From positions 5,548,501-5,612,500 of the forward strand of contig NZ_JAQNDO010000001.1 in the NCBI RefSeq assembly GCF_028369105.1: a stretch of DNA of 64,000 nucleotides. The letters run 5' to 3'. This document shows positions 26,939 to 37,842 of this stretch, piece after piece. The DNA comes from Polyangium mundeleinium. GTDB taxonomy: Bacteria > Myxococcota_A > Polyangia > Polyangiales > Polyangiaceae. The notes beneath the pieces were generated by a model. The model searched no databases and was not told the origin of the DNA. It was given only the letters and a program-made list of their open reading frames with translations. The position numbers and the translations under genes were made by a program. How positions within the stretch are numbered: the stretch's first letter is position 1; each line of letters begins with the position of its first letter.

Positions 26939-27367
26939 ATGAACATCGAAAAGCTTTTCAATGTCCTGGTCCTGGGAGGCGCGGCGCTCGGTCTCACGGC
27001 TTGCAACCAAGCGAGCGACGGGGGGAACGGCGGCGACGGGGGCGCGGCGGGCACGAGCAGCGTGAACGGCGGGAACGGCGGGAATGGAGCGGGCGGAAGC
27101 GGCGGGGAGGGCGCGACGACGGGGAGCGGCGGCGCGGGCGGCGAGGGCGCGACATCGGGGAGCGGCGGCGCAGGCGGCGAGGGCGCGACGTCGGGGAGCG
27201 GCGGCGCGGGCGGCGCGAGCAACCTCGAATGCTCGCTGCCCCCAGGCGACCCGAGCGATCCTTGTGGCTGCCCGTGCTGCTGGGCTGAAAATTGCCTCAA
27301 TACGGAGCCGTGCTGCGCCGGATTCTGCGAGGCGGGCAATGCCGGGGAGGGCTGCTGCGGTGGCTGA
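26939..27367 (+). CDS. Small lipoprotein with Gly-rich spacer and Cys-rich C-terminus
   Basis: Lipoprotein of 142 residues with a clean lipobox, GLTAC. A long low-complexity spacer of Gly, Ser, Ala and Asn (including repeated GSGGAGGEGAT) connects to a C-terminal Cys knot-like segment with eleven Cys in about 45 residues (DPCGCPCCWAENC and EPCCAGFC, ending EGCCGG). Such density suggests metal or cluster binding, or a substrate for modification. No family is known to me. The next gene, a diiron protein, starts inside the last codons of this one, so the two are translationally coupled and probably act together. The start was chosen at ATG 26939 with a GAGGG Shine-Dalgarno. Confidence 0.8.
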   Translation: MNIEKLFNVLVLGGAALGLTACNQASDGGNGGDGGAAGTSSVNGGNGGNGAGGSGGEGATTGSGGAGGEGATSGSGGAGGEGATSGSGGAGGASNLECSLPPGDPSDPCGCPCCWAENCLNTEPCCAGFCEAGNAGEGCCGG

Positions 27368-28079
27368 CGTCGGCGCCACGGCCGCGCGTGAAGCGGCGGC
27401 GCAGATCTGGCGGCACCGCGCGCGGGCCGAGCTCGAAGCGGCCGCGCGGTTCACGCGGCTCGCGGGCGAGCTCGCGGCGTGCGACGCCGTGGCGCCCGTG
27501 GTCACGATGGCCCGCGAGGCGGCCGAGGACGAGCGGCGCCACGCGGAGCGATGTGGGGCGCTCGTGCGCGAGCTCGGGGGGCGGCCCTTCGAGCTCGAGG
27601 CCGTGCCCGCTCCACGCGGGGTCACGCCCGGCGGGCTCGGGCCGCGTGAGCGGCTGCTTTATGAGGTCGTCGCGATGTCGTGCGTCACGGAGACGCTGAG
27701 CGCGGCGTTGCTCGGCGAGCTCGTCGCGCGCGCGACCGAACCGCTCGTGCGTGAAACCATGCAATCGATCCTGCGCGACGAGGTCGACCACGCGCGGCTC
27801 GGGTGGGCGCACCTCGCGGCCGAGCACGAGCGCGGCGCCGTGGATGTCGTGGGCCCCTCGCTCCCGGCGATGCTCGCGGGCACGATCTCCGAGGAGCTCT
27901 TCGCGTCCTGGGCAGAGCACCCGGCACAAGAGGCGCTCTCCGGCCTCGGCGCGCTGGATCGCGCCGAACGGAGGCGGATCTTTGGCGAGACCATGTCCCT
28001 CGTGGTGTTCCCGGGGCTGCGACGCTTCGGGGTCGACACGGGGCGAGGGGAAAGGTGGCTCTCGGAGAGGCTGCCGTAG
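27360..28079 (+). CDS. Ferritin-like diiron protein coupled to the Cys-rich lipoprotein
   Basis: All-helical protein of 239 residues with ferritin-like diiron signatures: an early Glu in ARAELEAAARF, EDERRHAERC (ExxRH), VTETLSAALL, and RDEVDHARLGWAH (DExxH). These supply the Glu/His ligands for two irons. Relatives include rubrerythrin-like and AurF-like oxygenases and oxidases. The GTG at 27360 overlaps the lipoprotein stop by 8 bp and is preceded by GGGGAGGG; an ATG at 27339 is possible. It could oxidise or load metal onto the Cys-rich C-terminus of the upstream lipoprotein, but the diiron protein has no export signal, so contact would have to occur before export. That functional link is inference. 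Confidence 0.75.
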   Translation: MADVGATAAREAAAQIWRHRARAELEAAARFTRLAGELAACDAVAPVVTMAREAAEDERRHAERCGALVRELGGRPFELEAVPAPRGVTPGGLGPRERLLYEVVAMSCVTETLSAALLGELVARATEPLVRETMQSILRDEVDHARLGWAHLAAEHERGAVDVVGPSLPAMLAGTISEELFASWAEHPAQEALSGLGALDRAERRRIFGETMSLVVFPGLRRFGVDTGRGERWLSERLP

Positions 28080-28114
28080 CCTTCCGCTCCCTGCGGCTCG
28101 GACACGCCGATGGC

Positions 28115-28427
28115 GCGGAGCTGGGGCTTTGCCCCAGGCCCCAGCAGGGGCTGTCCGCCCCTGCACCCGGACCAGCCAGGGGCTGGACCCAGGATCGATG
28201 AACTGCGCTCCGCGCAGTTCATCGAACAGGCCCGGTCAAGACCAGCAGCGACGTTGCCCACGAAAACTGCCGCGCTGCGGGTTCTGCTGGCAACCTGGGT
28301 TCTTCGTCGGTCCGTTTGAAAAACTGCGCGGAGCGCAGTTTTTCAACCCTCGGTCCAGGCTGTGCCTGGTCCGGGGTCGAGGGGGCGGACAGCCCCTCGC
28401 GGGGTCCGGGGGAGCGCCCCGGCGCGG
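28115..28427 (+). repeat. Multi-hairpin intergenic repeat, copy C
   Basis: Third copy, lying between two plus-strand genes in the 371-bp gap 28080-28450. Landmarks are CTGGGGC-ttt-GCCCCAG (28121-28137), CCAGCC-agg-GGCTGG, the long hairpin 28195-28225 with stem GATGAACTGCGC, a 90-bp centre, hairpin 28316-28346 with stem GAAAAACTGCGC, CCAGGC-tgt-GCCTGG, and CCGGGGG-agc-GCCCCGG (28406-28422, one closing G-G mismatch). It is nearly identical to copy B in the long hairpins and centre. Polarity is plus, about 40 bp after the diiron gene and about 24 bp before the kinase start, so it also forms the kinase's upstream region. Confidence 0.9.
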
Positions 28428-28450
28428 CGCTTCCCAGGTACGCTCCCCCC

Positions 28451-31129
<2,679 letters not shown>

Positions 31130-31134
31130 ACAGC

Positions 31135-31836
31135 TCAGCCGTTCGTATCGCCGGCCGATCTGTCGCAATCGTCGGGCGTCGTGCAGCCGAGGTCCGGCGG
31201 GACCGATTGCGTCTCGAAGGGCGCGTTCATGGACTCGTCGCAGGGCACTTCGACGCGCTTGCCGTCCTTGCCTGTGGTGAAGCACGCATGGAACTCCTCA
31301 TCGTACCAGATGAGCTTGTCCCACATCATGCCGCAATCCTCGTTGTTGGCATTGTTGGGCTCGTCGGTGGACCAGTTCAGGAAGGACGCGGAAAACCCGT
31401 TCGACCAGCGGTAATCCCCCTCGGTGACGCGGTCATGGAGGTCGATCCAGTAGCCTTGCGTGCCCACGGCGAACGGCTGCAAGAACGTGTTCTCGGGGAG
31501 GTTCTCGATGCGGGCGAGGCCGTAGCCGCGCCCCTCGCACATCGCTTGCGCCTTTGCATGATCGAGCTGGTCCTGGCAGACGCGGTATTCGTGGCCGCCC
31601 TGCACGTACGTCTGGCAATCGCAGATCCCGTCCTCGTCGATCCGCTCGTCGCCGTCGTCGTCGACGCCATTGCAGGTCTCCGTCACGAGGGCCTGCGGAT
31701 CCTCGTCGGTGAAGCCCTCGTTCTCGGCGCCGGCGTCGGCGAAGCAGCCGGCGATCGGGGCCGCGCAGAGCACGAGCGGGGCGGCGAGGAGCAACGAGCG
31801 GAGCGAGGAACGGAAAACACGCGTCGTCGAGAGCAT
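31135..31836 (-). CDS. C-type lectin-domain lipoprotein with MopE motif
   Basis: Lipoprotein of 233 residues, lipobox APIAGC. A short acidic stretch contains the MopE-like metal motif TCNGVDDDGDERIDEDG. The C-terminal 150 residues form a C-type lectin-like domain: HEYRVCQDQLDHAKAQAMC opens it, EPN (calcium/mannose-type specificity motif) appears in STDEPNNANNEDCG, the WND position reads MMWDKLIWYDEEF, and the closing Cys follows. It could bind carbohydrate on the cell surface. A Shine-Dalgarno GGAGGT precedes the ATG. The start at 31836 was chosen because it gives a normal signal peptide. Confidence 0.83.
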   Translation of the reverse strand: MLSTTRVFRSSLRSLLLAAPLVLCAAPIAGCFADAGAENEGFTDEDPQALVTETCNGVDDDGDERIDEDGICDCQTYVQGGHEYRVCQDQLDHAKAQAMCEGRGYGLARIENLPENTFLQPFAVGTQGYWIDLHDRVTEGDYRWSNGFSASFLNWSTDEPNNANNEDCGMMWDKLIWYDEEFHACFTTGKDGKRVEVPCDESMNAPFETQSVPPDLGCTTPDDCDRSAGDTNG

Positions 31837-31990
31837 GGCGAGAGACCTCCGGGGAGCCACGCCTTCCGCGCCGTTCATCGGGCGGGGTGGCTCGTCGTTC
31901 GCCGGGGAGCGATTGCGTGATCCGTGCCAGCCCCGAACCGAGCGAAGATCATGGGGTTTTCGAGGGAGACGCGCGCGCAGGTCCCGCGGG

Positions 31991-32046
31991 GATCGATCCG
32001 ATCGGCGATCGATCGATCCATCGATCGATCACCTGATCGATCGATG
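31991..32046. repeat. GATC/CGAT microsatellite-like palindromic cluster
   Basis: A 56-bp stretch with about ten GATC tetramers, many overlapping as CGATCGATCG. It is self-complementary at several offsets, so alternative hairpins are possible. It lies in the 232-bp gap between two minus-strand genes, just after the end of the sigma-54 activator and upstream of the lectin gene. It may terminate one transcript, or be a methylation-sensitive or replication-slippage site. Confidence 0.75.
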
Positions 32047-32068
32047 GCCTCCGCGTGCTCGTGGGACG

Positions 32069-33886
32069 TTACGCGTCCCCGCCGCCCATCAGCCGATCCA
32101 CGCGCCGCTTCATCATGATGCGCGTGATCCCGAGCAGCCGCGCCGCCTCGCTCACGTTGCCTTTCGCCCGCGACATGGCCTCTTCCACGAGCATTTTTTC
32201 CGTCGGTTCGAGCTCGGCGAATTGCTCGGCCAGGCTCTTGCCCCGCGGCTGCCCCGGCTTCGGCCGCGCCGCGCCGAGCCGCGGCGAGAGGTCGTGCGCG
32301 TCCACGAGCGGACCGTCCGCGTGGATCACCGCGCGCTCGACCTCGTTGCGGAGCTCGCGCACGTTGCCCGGCCAATCGTGCCGCAGGAGCGCCGATTGCG
32401 CTGCCTCGGAAAATCCTTCGATTCGTTTGCCCATGGCCGACGCCGATTTGCGCATCAGCGCCATGGCGATGAGCAGGACGTCGCTCTCGCGCTCGCGCAG
32501 CGGCGGCACCTCGATTTCGACGACTGCGATTCGATAGTACAGATCCTCGCGGAACCGCTTCTCGGTGATCTCCTTCATCAGGTCCTTGTGCGTCGCGCTC
32601 ACCACGCGCACGTCGACCTTCTGCGTCCGCTCCGCGCCGAGCGGCTGGATCTCGCCCTCCTGCAGCGCGCGCAGGAGCTTGGCTTGCGCCGGCAGCGCGA
32701 GATCGCCGATTTCGTCGAGGAACAAGGTTCCCCCGTCCGCGAGCGCGAATTTGCCGCGTTTCTTCGCGACCGCCCCCGTGAACGCGCCCTTCTCGTAGCC
32801 GAAGAGCTCACTCTCCAGCATCGTCTCCGGGATCGCGGCGCAGTTCAGCGTCACGAAGGGCCGCGCCGCGCGCGCGCTCGATTCGTGTAGCGCCCGCGCC
32901 ACGAGCTCCTTGCCGGAGCCGCTCTCGCCTCGCACGAGCACGTTTGCGTGCCCCGCCGCCGCGTATTTCGTGATCTGCGCCCGGAGCTGCGTCATCGCCG
33001 CGCTCCGGCCGATGATTTCTTCCGCGACGCCGCCCCCCGTGAACGCCTCCGCGAGGGCCTCCGCCCGCTGGTAGCGCTCGGCGCTCTCCAGGGCCGCGCT
33101 GACGAGGTGCCCGAGCGCCGTCAGATACGCGAGATCGTCCGGCCCAAAGCGCTCCGCCTCCTGCCGATCGTCCACGTACAAGAGGCCCACCGGCCGCGCC
33201 GAGAGCCCGAGCGGCACGGCCATCGCCGATACGATCCGCTCGCGGTGCATCGTCGCGAGCCCCGCGTCCCGCAGCGCGTCGCGCACGATGACGGCCTCGC
33301 GCCGGCCGAGCGTCGCTTCGAGCACCGCGCGCGAGAGGACCACGTCCGCCGAGGAGCCGCGCCGCGCCCGGCAATAGCGGCGCACGATGCCGCGGGTCGC
33401 GTCGCCGAGCCCCACGAGCGCGCGCTCGCCGCCGAGCACGTCCACGATGGCTTCGAGCATTTCGCCGAGCATCACCTCGGTGTCGCCCATCGCCCCGATC
33501 GCGCGGCTCACGTCGAAGAGGAGCGACAGGCGCCGATCCGCCTCGGCCTTGCGCGGAGGCGGCCCCGCGGCCGTGACCTGGTGGTGCACGATCGTCCGCT
33601 CGTCCTCCTCGTGGAGCTCGAGCAGCACGTTGCCGATCTGGATCCGGTCACCGGCGACGAGCGTGTGCGCCGTGATCGGCTCGCCATTCACCCGCGTGCC
33701 GTGCCGCGAGCCGAGGTCGCAGAGCTCGAAGCCTTTTTCGGAGCGCGTGAGCGTCGCGTGTTTTCGTGAGACCTGGTGATCGTCGAGGACGAGCTCGTTT
33801 TGCTCGTGCCGCCCGATGTGGAGGACGTCCGGGAGCGGCACGGAATAGGCCATCTGGCCCGGCTTGCGCACGACGAGGTGGGGCAT
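32069..33886 (-). CDS. Sigma-54-dependent activator with FHA and GAF sensors
   Basis: Enhancer-binding protein of 605 residues. An N-terminal FHA domain (about 20-95, HIGRHEQNELVLDD, SRKHATL) reads phosphothreonine. A GAF domain follows (about 120-285). The AAA+ domain (about 300-535) has Walker A GESGSGKE, the sigma-54 contact loop GAFTGA, and Walker B LFLDEIGD. A Fis-type helix-turn-helix ends the protein (GNVSEAARLLGITR). The FHA domain suggests direct control by one of the Ser/Thr kinases, possibly the neighbouring kinase gene. A second in-frame ATG lies five codons upstream. The Fis-type helix is short but complete. Confidence 0.94.
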   Translation of the reverse strand: MPHLVVRKPGQMAYSVPLPDVLHIGRHEQNELVLDDHQVSRKHATLTRSEKGFELCDLGSRHGTRVNGEPITAHTLVAGDRIQIGNVLLELHEEDERTIVHHQVTAAGPPPRKAEADRRLSLLFDVSRAIGAMGDTEVMLGEMLEAIVDVLGGERALVGLGDATRGIVRRYCRARRGSSADVVLSRAVLEATLGRREAVIVRDALRDAGLATMHRERIVSAMAVPLGLSARPVGLLYVDDRQEAERFGPDDLAYLTALGHLVSAALESAERYQRAEALAEAFTGGGVAEEIIGRSAAMTQLRAQITKYAAAGHANVLVRGESGSGKELVARALHESSARAARPFVTLNCAAIPETMLESELFGYEKGAFTGAVAKKRGKFALADGGTLFLDEIGDLALPAQAKLLRALQEGEIQPLGAERTQKVDVRVVSATHKDLMKEITEKRFREDLYYRIAVVEIEVPPLRERESDVLLIAMALMRKSASAMGKRIEGFSEAAQSALLRHDWPGNVRELRNEVERAVIHADGPLVDAHDLSPRLGAARPKPGQPRGKSLAEQFAELEPTEKMLVEEAMSRAKGNVSEAARLLGITRIMMKRRVDRLMGGGDA

Positions 33887-33982
33887 GGTCCTCGCGTGCA
33901 TCGTAGAGGATCGTTCTGCCCGACTGAACGTGGATCTCGTGCGTGCCGCAACGGAAACCGGGCGAGGCGAGGTTCCTTGCGA

Positions 33983-34396
33983 TCAGGCGGGCGGTTCGGG
34001 GACCGGATACGGCGCGGGCGGTTCGGGGACGGGGTACGCGGCCGGCGGCTCGGGGACCGGGTAGGGGGCGGGCGGCTCGGGCGTCGCGTAGGCCTCGGGC
34101 GCGGCCGGCACCGGATAGGTCTCCGGGGGAATGGGCGGCACGTACGGCGCGTCGGCGGCGGCCGAGGGGGCCGCTGCGATCGGCGGGCGCGGCGCGAGCG
34201 GGGATTCGGGGATCACGGGCGGCGGGGGAAGGGGCGGCGCCTCGGGGACGCGCGGGCCTTCTCCTGCGCCGGCGGGCGGATCGAGCTTCGGCACAAAGAC
34301 CTCGGGAATGGCCGGCATGGGCGGCACCTCGACCTCGGGGATCGCGGGGAGGGGGACTGGGTTCGCCTTCGTCTCCTGCGGGCTCGCGTCGCTCAT
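33983..34396 (-). CDS. Small proline-rich protein
   Basis: Protein of 137 residues, about one third Pro, with no signal peptide or domain. The C-terminal quarter is a near-perfect repeat of PEPPAPYPV and PEPPAAYPV. Pro-rich tails of this sort bind WW/SH3-like folds in eukaryotes; in bacteria they often act as linkers or phosphorylation targets. It lies 96 bp upstream of the sigma-54 activator and 16 bp after the LysR gene on the same strand, so all three may be one transcript. Coding status rests on codon use and position; function unknown. Confidence 0.6.
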   Translation of the reverse strand: MSDASPQETKANPVPLPAIPEVEVPPMPAIPEVFVPKLDPPAGAGEGPRVPEAPPLPPPPVIPESPLAPRPPIAAAPSAAADAPYVPPIPPETYPVPAAPEAYATPEPPAPYPVPEPPAAYPVPEPPAPYPVPEPPA

Positions 34397-34412
34397 GACG
34401 CGTTCGACTTTG

Positions 34413-35405
34413 TCACGAGGCGTGCTCGGGGGCGAGCGGGGCCTTGGGGCTTCGGGCCTTTTTATTGCGCTCCGCGCCTCGCGCGTGGGCGAGCGGCCGC
34501 GCGGCTCGTACGAGCGCGTCGCGGAGCCAGCGCGCGCCGGGATCCTCGTGCGTCCTTTCGTGCCACATCATCGTCATCGTGACCGGCGCGAGGTCGAGCT
34601 CGGGGGGCGGCTCGAACGTGGCGAGCGGCAGGAGCGCGGTGAACGTCGCGGCCACGTGGGCGAGCATGGTCGTCACGTGATTCGACGTCGCCACGATGTG
34701 AGGCACGACCAAAAAATGCGGGACGGTGAGGGCCACGCGGCGGACGAGCCCCTGTTTCGCGAGCGCGCCGTCCACGATCCCGCCCGGCGTCCCGCGCGGG
34801 GAGACGAGCACGTGCGAGAGCTCCGCGTACGTCGCGAGATCGAGCTTTCCGTGCGCCCGCGGGTGATCGGCGCGCGCCACGCCGACGAACGTGTCCTGGA
34901 AGAGCGGCACGCGGCGCACGTCGAGGGGCAGCGATTCGTGCTCGAAGCGCCCGACCGCCACATCCATTTCGCCCTCGCAGAGCGAATCGGCGGCCGGAGG
35001 AACGCCGATGGGCAGGATGTGCAGCGTGAGGTTCGGCGCTTCGCGGGAGAGGATTTCTTCGAGCGCGGGCAAAAGGACGAACTGCACGTAGTCCGTGGCC
35101 CCGAGCTTGAGCGTGCGCCGGCTCGTCTTCGGGTCGAACGAGGGCAGCGGCGCGAGCAGCGCTTCGAGCTCTTCGACGACGGCCCGGGCGCGGGGCACGA
35201 GGGCCTCGGCGCGGGGCGTGAGCGCCATGGTGCGGCCCACGCGCACGAGCAGCGGATCGCCCAGCGTCTCGCGGAGCCGGGCGAGCGTGTGGCTCATCGC
35301 CGGCTGGCTGAGCCCGATCCGCTTGGCGGCCTCCGTGACGCTGCGCTCCTGGAGAAGGGCGTCCAGGGCGACGACGAGGTTCACGTCGATGCCTGCAAGA
35401 TTCAT
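34413..35405 (-). CDS. LysR-family transcriptional regulator (NodD-like subgroup)
   Basis: LysR regulator of 330 residues. The opening DVNLVVALDALLQERSVTEAAKRIGLSQPAMSHTLARLRE is the NodD/LinR/PcpR-type start of the helix-turn-helix domain. An effector-binding domain follows (about 95-300), and then a basic tail. It is divergent from the esterase lipoprotein gene across 202 bp containing a 14-bp perfect palindrome, so it probably controls that gene. The effector is probably an aromatic or small organic acid, by analogy with the subgroup only. Confidence 0.9.
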   Translation of the reverse strand: MNLAGIDVNLVVALDALLQERSVTEAAKRIGLSQPAMSHTLARLRETLGDPLLVRVGRTMALTPRAEALVPRARAVVEELEALLAPLPSFDPKTSRRTLKLGATDYVQFVLLPALEEILSREAPNLTLHILPIGVPPAADSLCEGEMDVAVGRFEHESLPLDVRRVPLFQDTFVGVARADHPRAHGKLDLATYAELSHVLVSPRGTPGGIVDGALAKQGLVRRVALTVPHFLVVPHIVATSNHVTTMLAHVAATFTALLPLATFEPPPELDLAPVTMTMMWHERTHEDPGARWLRDALVRAARPLAHARGAERNKKARSPKAPLAPEHAS

Positions 35406-35471
35406 CGCCCGAACGAGGGCTACACGATCCCCGCAGAGGCGCCAATCCTCTCGCGCTTATGGAAGTGCATC

Positions 35472-35477
35472 TATAAT
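35472..35477 (+). promoter_or_regulatory. Possible -10 box in the LysR/esterase divergent region
   Basis: An exact TATAAT in a strongly GC-rich genome, 131 bp upstream of the esterase start. No good -35 hexamer was found at 16-18 bp, so an activator such as the divergent LysR protein would be needed. Confidence 0.3.
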
Positions 35478-35564
35478 CGATCCTCATCTCCTCGGCGGTC
35501 TGTCAGGGGCCATCCTCGGCGAATCCCGTTGACCCTCGCACGAGGATGCCTGTAACTGTTTGTA

Positions 35565-35578
35565 AACGAACGTTCGTT
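35565..35578. promoter_or_regulatory. Perfect 14-bp palindrome, likely operator
   Basis: AACGAACGTTCGTT, a perfect palindrome 29 bp upstream of the esterase ATG. This location and size suit a TetR- or MarR-type dimer, or the divergent LysR regulator. The AACGTT centre also appears in the 43-bp array, but the flanks differ. Confidence 0.5.
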
Positions 35579-35607
35579 CTGTTGGGCGATTTCCACAGGA
35601 GCGGCCC

Positions 35608-36747
35608 ATGCGTACCTACTTTGCTTGTGTGCTTGCGTTCGTTTCCCTCCTCGCCTGCGGGGAGAACGTCGACAACCCGTCGACGGGCTCGGGAGGCAGC
35701 GGCGCGGCCGGTGGAGCCCCGGGCACCGGGGGACTCGGCGGCGGCGGCGCGGGGGGTGACGGCGGAGGTGTCGGAGGGGCCGGTGGCGTTGGTGGAGCCG
35801 GAGGGGCGGAGCCGAGCCCGTATTTCGTCGATCTCGATTTGCCCGAAGCGTCCACGCCGCCGATCCCCACGAATGGCATCGACGTGACGTTTTACGCCGA
35901 CGTCGCGTATGGCTCGGACCCGCTTCATCGGTTCGACATCTTCCTGCCGAAGAGCGCCGCGCCCACACCGCTCCTGATCTACATCCACGGCGGCGGGTTC
36001 ACCGGCGGGGACAAGGCGGAGAAGTACAACGCGAAGGTCACGAGCGTGCTCGCCCAAGGCGTCGCCGTGGCGAGCCTCAATTATCGGCTGCTCGATCCCG
36101 TAGATACCGAGGGGGTCGCAAAGCCGCTCGGCGACTGCCGGCGTGCATTGCAGTTCCTCCGGTACCACGCGAGCGAGCTGAACCTCGACGCGAGCAAGGT
36201 CGCGCTGCTGGGAAGTTCGGCGGGCGCGGGCACGAGCTTGTGGCTCGCATTTCACGACGACATGGCCGTCGCCGGCAGCGCCGATCCGGTGGCAAAGCAA
36301 TCGACCCGGCCGGTCGCGGTCGCGGCGAATGCCACGCAGGCCACGTATGATCTGATCAAATGGGAGACGGTCGTCTTCACCGAATACGGCTTCTCGATGG
36401 TCGACACCGCCGTCGCGTTGGGGCTCGAGCAGCGCTTTGCCTCGTTCTACGGAATGGGATCGATGAGCGAGATCGATACGCCGCCCATCCAGGCCTATCG
36501 CGCCGACGTCGACATGCTCGGGCTGCTGAGCGCCGGTGATCCGCCCGTGTACGTGCACAACGCGCTCGCGACGGTGGAGTCCCCCAAGAACACGAGCGAG
36601 CTCTTTCACCACGCTTACCATGCGCGCGCGGTCATGCAGGCCGCGCAGGCTGCGGGGGTGCCGGTGGTGGCCAAGATCGAGGCCCTCGGCGTGGACACGT
36701 CGATGGGCCAGGACGAATGGGCCTTCCTGCTCGCCAAGCTGAAGTGA
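35608..36747 (+). CDS. Lipoprotein alpha/beta-hydrolase (carboxylesterase)
   Basis: Esterase of 379 residues. Lipobox SLLAC is followed by a Gly-rich spacer (about 25-70). The hydrolase domain has the oxyanion HGGGF (about residue 128), the nucleophile elbow GSSAGAG, and a C-terminal acid/His region (HHAYHARA near the end supplies candidate His). This is the hormone-sensitive-lipase/BD-FAE-like group that acts on short esters. It is probably anchored in the outer membrane or periplasm. It is divergent from the LysR gene that may regulate it. Confidence 0.88.
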   Translation: MRTYFACVLAFVSLLACGENVDNPSTGSGGSGAAGGAPGTGGLGGGGAGGDGGGVGGAGGVGGAGGAEPSPYFVDLDLPEASTPPIPTNGIDVTFYADVAYGSDPLHRFDIFLPKSAAPTPLLIYIHGGGFTGGDKAEKYNAKVTSVLAQGVAVASLNYRLLDPVDTEGVAKPLGDCRRALQFLRYHASELNLDASKVALLGSSAGAGTSLWLAFHDDMAVAGSADPVAKQSTRPVAVAANATQATYDLIKWETVVFTEYGFSMVDTAVALGLEQRFASFYGMGSMSEIDTPPIQAYRADVDMLGLLSAGDPPVYVHNALATVESPKNTSELFHHAYHARAVMQAAQAAGVPVVAKIEALGVDTSMGQDEWAFLLAKLK

Positions 36748-36810
36748 CGCCGCTGTCGAACCTCGCCACGCGAAAGGACGCGGTGCTGGGCTGCGCTACG
36801 CCGACGTCGC

Positions 36811-37455
36811 TCAGGTCCCCGGCGTCGGGTCTGGCGCGTAAAACTTGGTCGTGTTCTCGACGGCCTTCTGCGCATCGGCTGCCGATGCACCGGCGGCCTG
36901 GTTCGCGGCGCCCCAGGCGACGCTGCTGCCGGTGATGAACATCCGCGCCTCCGGCGTCAGCCCCCAGGCGTCCTTGTCTTCGATGAACAAGGAACGGAGC
37001 TCGTAACACAGGCCGAGGAGCGTGAGATCCCAGCCGACGCCGACGGCGCCGGGACCGTATTCGGGCCACATGCCGGGCGGGGCGATGGCGGCGTGCTCGA
37101 GCTCGAGGACCGTCTCCTCATTTTCGCCGACCGACAGCCGCACCTCGACCTTGCTGTTCCCGTCATCCTGCGGGGCCACCGTCCACGTCACTTCGAGCAG
37201 GCGGGGAGGCTCGCAGCGCAGGATCTTGCCGCCGGCATTTCCTTTGAGCTGGTAATGACCGCCGACGCGCAGGTCGCCCGTGAGGGGGAGAAACCAGCGC
37301 TGGACGCGGGCCGGGGTCGTGATCGCATCCCAGACGTCCTCGATCGCCGCATCGTAGCTCCGTCGTAACTTCACCGTGTGGCCTTCGCCCCCGGGCATGG
37401 TTTTGGGGCCGGTCGAGCGATGGACGGCGTTGAGCTCCTTCACGAGGTCGATCAT
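36811..37455 (-). CDS. SRPBCC/AHSA1-domain protein of ArsR pair
   Basis: SRPBCC (START-like) domain protein of 214 residues. Family features include KLRRSYDAAIEDVWDAITTPARVQRWFLP near the start and GGKILRCEPPRLLEVTW in the middle. The protein is longer than most AHSA1 members, with a helical C-terminal extension. Members bind a hydrophobic ligand in the cavity and are often encoded with an ArsR repressor, as here: the ATG overlaps the ArsR stop in ATGA. The ligand is unknown. Confidence 0.9.
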   Translation of the reverse strand: MIDLVKELNAVHRSTGPKTMPGGEGHTVKLRRSYDAAIEDVWDAITTPARVQRWFLPLTGDLRVGGHYQLKGNAGGKILRCEPPRLLEVTWTVAPQDDGNSKVEVRLSVGENEETVLELEHAAIAPPGMWPEYGPGAVGVGWDLTLLGLCYELRSLFIEDKDAWGLTPEARMFITGSSVAWGAANQAAGASAADAQKAVENTTKFYAPDPTPGT

Positions 37456-37841
37456 GGTTTGTCCTTCTCCCTTGGGGTCGTGTCGTCGTTCGTGGACGAA
37501 CGCGCTTCGGCCTTCAAGCGGCGCTCGCGTTTGCCGCGCGCGAGCTCCGTGGCCAGCGCGTCCAGGCGCTGCTCCCAGAATTGGCGGAAGCGATCGAGCC
37601 ACAGGTCGACCTCCTGCAAAGGCCGGACGTCGACCGCATACAGCCGGCGGGTGCCCTCCGCCCGGACCGTGGCAAATCCGTTGTCCCGCAGCACCTTCAG
37701 GTGCAGCGATACCGCCGGCTGCGAAATCCCGAACTCCCTCTGGATGACCTCGGTGATCGCCCCAGAAGTTTGCTCACCGTCGGCGAGCAGCTCGAGGATC
37801 CGGCGGCGGACCGGGTCCCCGAGGACGTCGAACGCTTCCAC
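37452..37841 (-). CDS. ArsR-family repressor of SRPBCC operon
   Basis: Winged-helix repressor of 129 residues. The DNA-binding core is VLGDPVRRRILELLADGEQTSGAITEVIQREFGISQPAVSLHLKVLRDNGF, and the wing is ATVRAEGTRRLYAVD. It lacks the Cys pair of metal-sensing ArsR proteins. It probably represses its own operon through the inverted repeat over its promoter. The start is GTG. The end overlaps the SRPBCC gene by 4 bp, indicating translational coupling. Confidence 0.92.
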   Translation of the reverse strand: MEAFDVLGDPVRRRILELLADGEQTSGAITEVIQREFGISQPAVSLHLKVLRDNGFATVRAEGTRRLYAVDVRPLQEVDLWLDRFRQFWEQRLDALATELARGKRERRLKAEARSSTNDDTTPREKDKP

Positions 37842-37842
37842 G

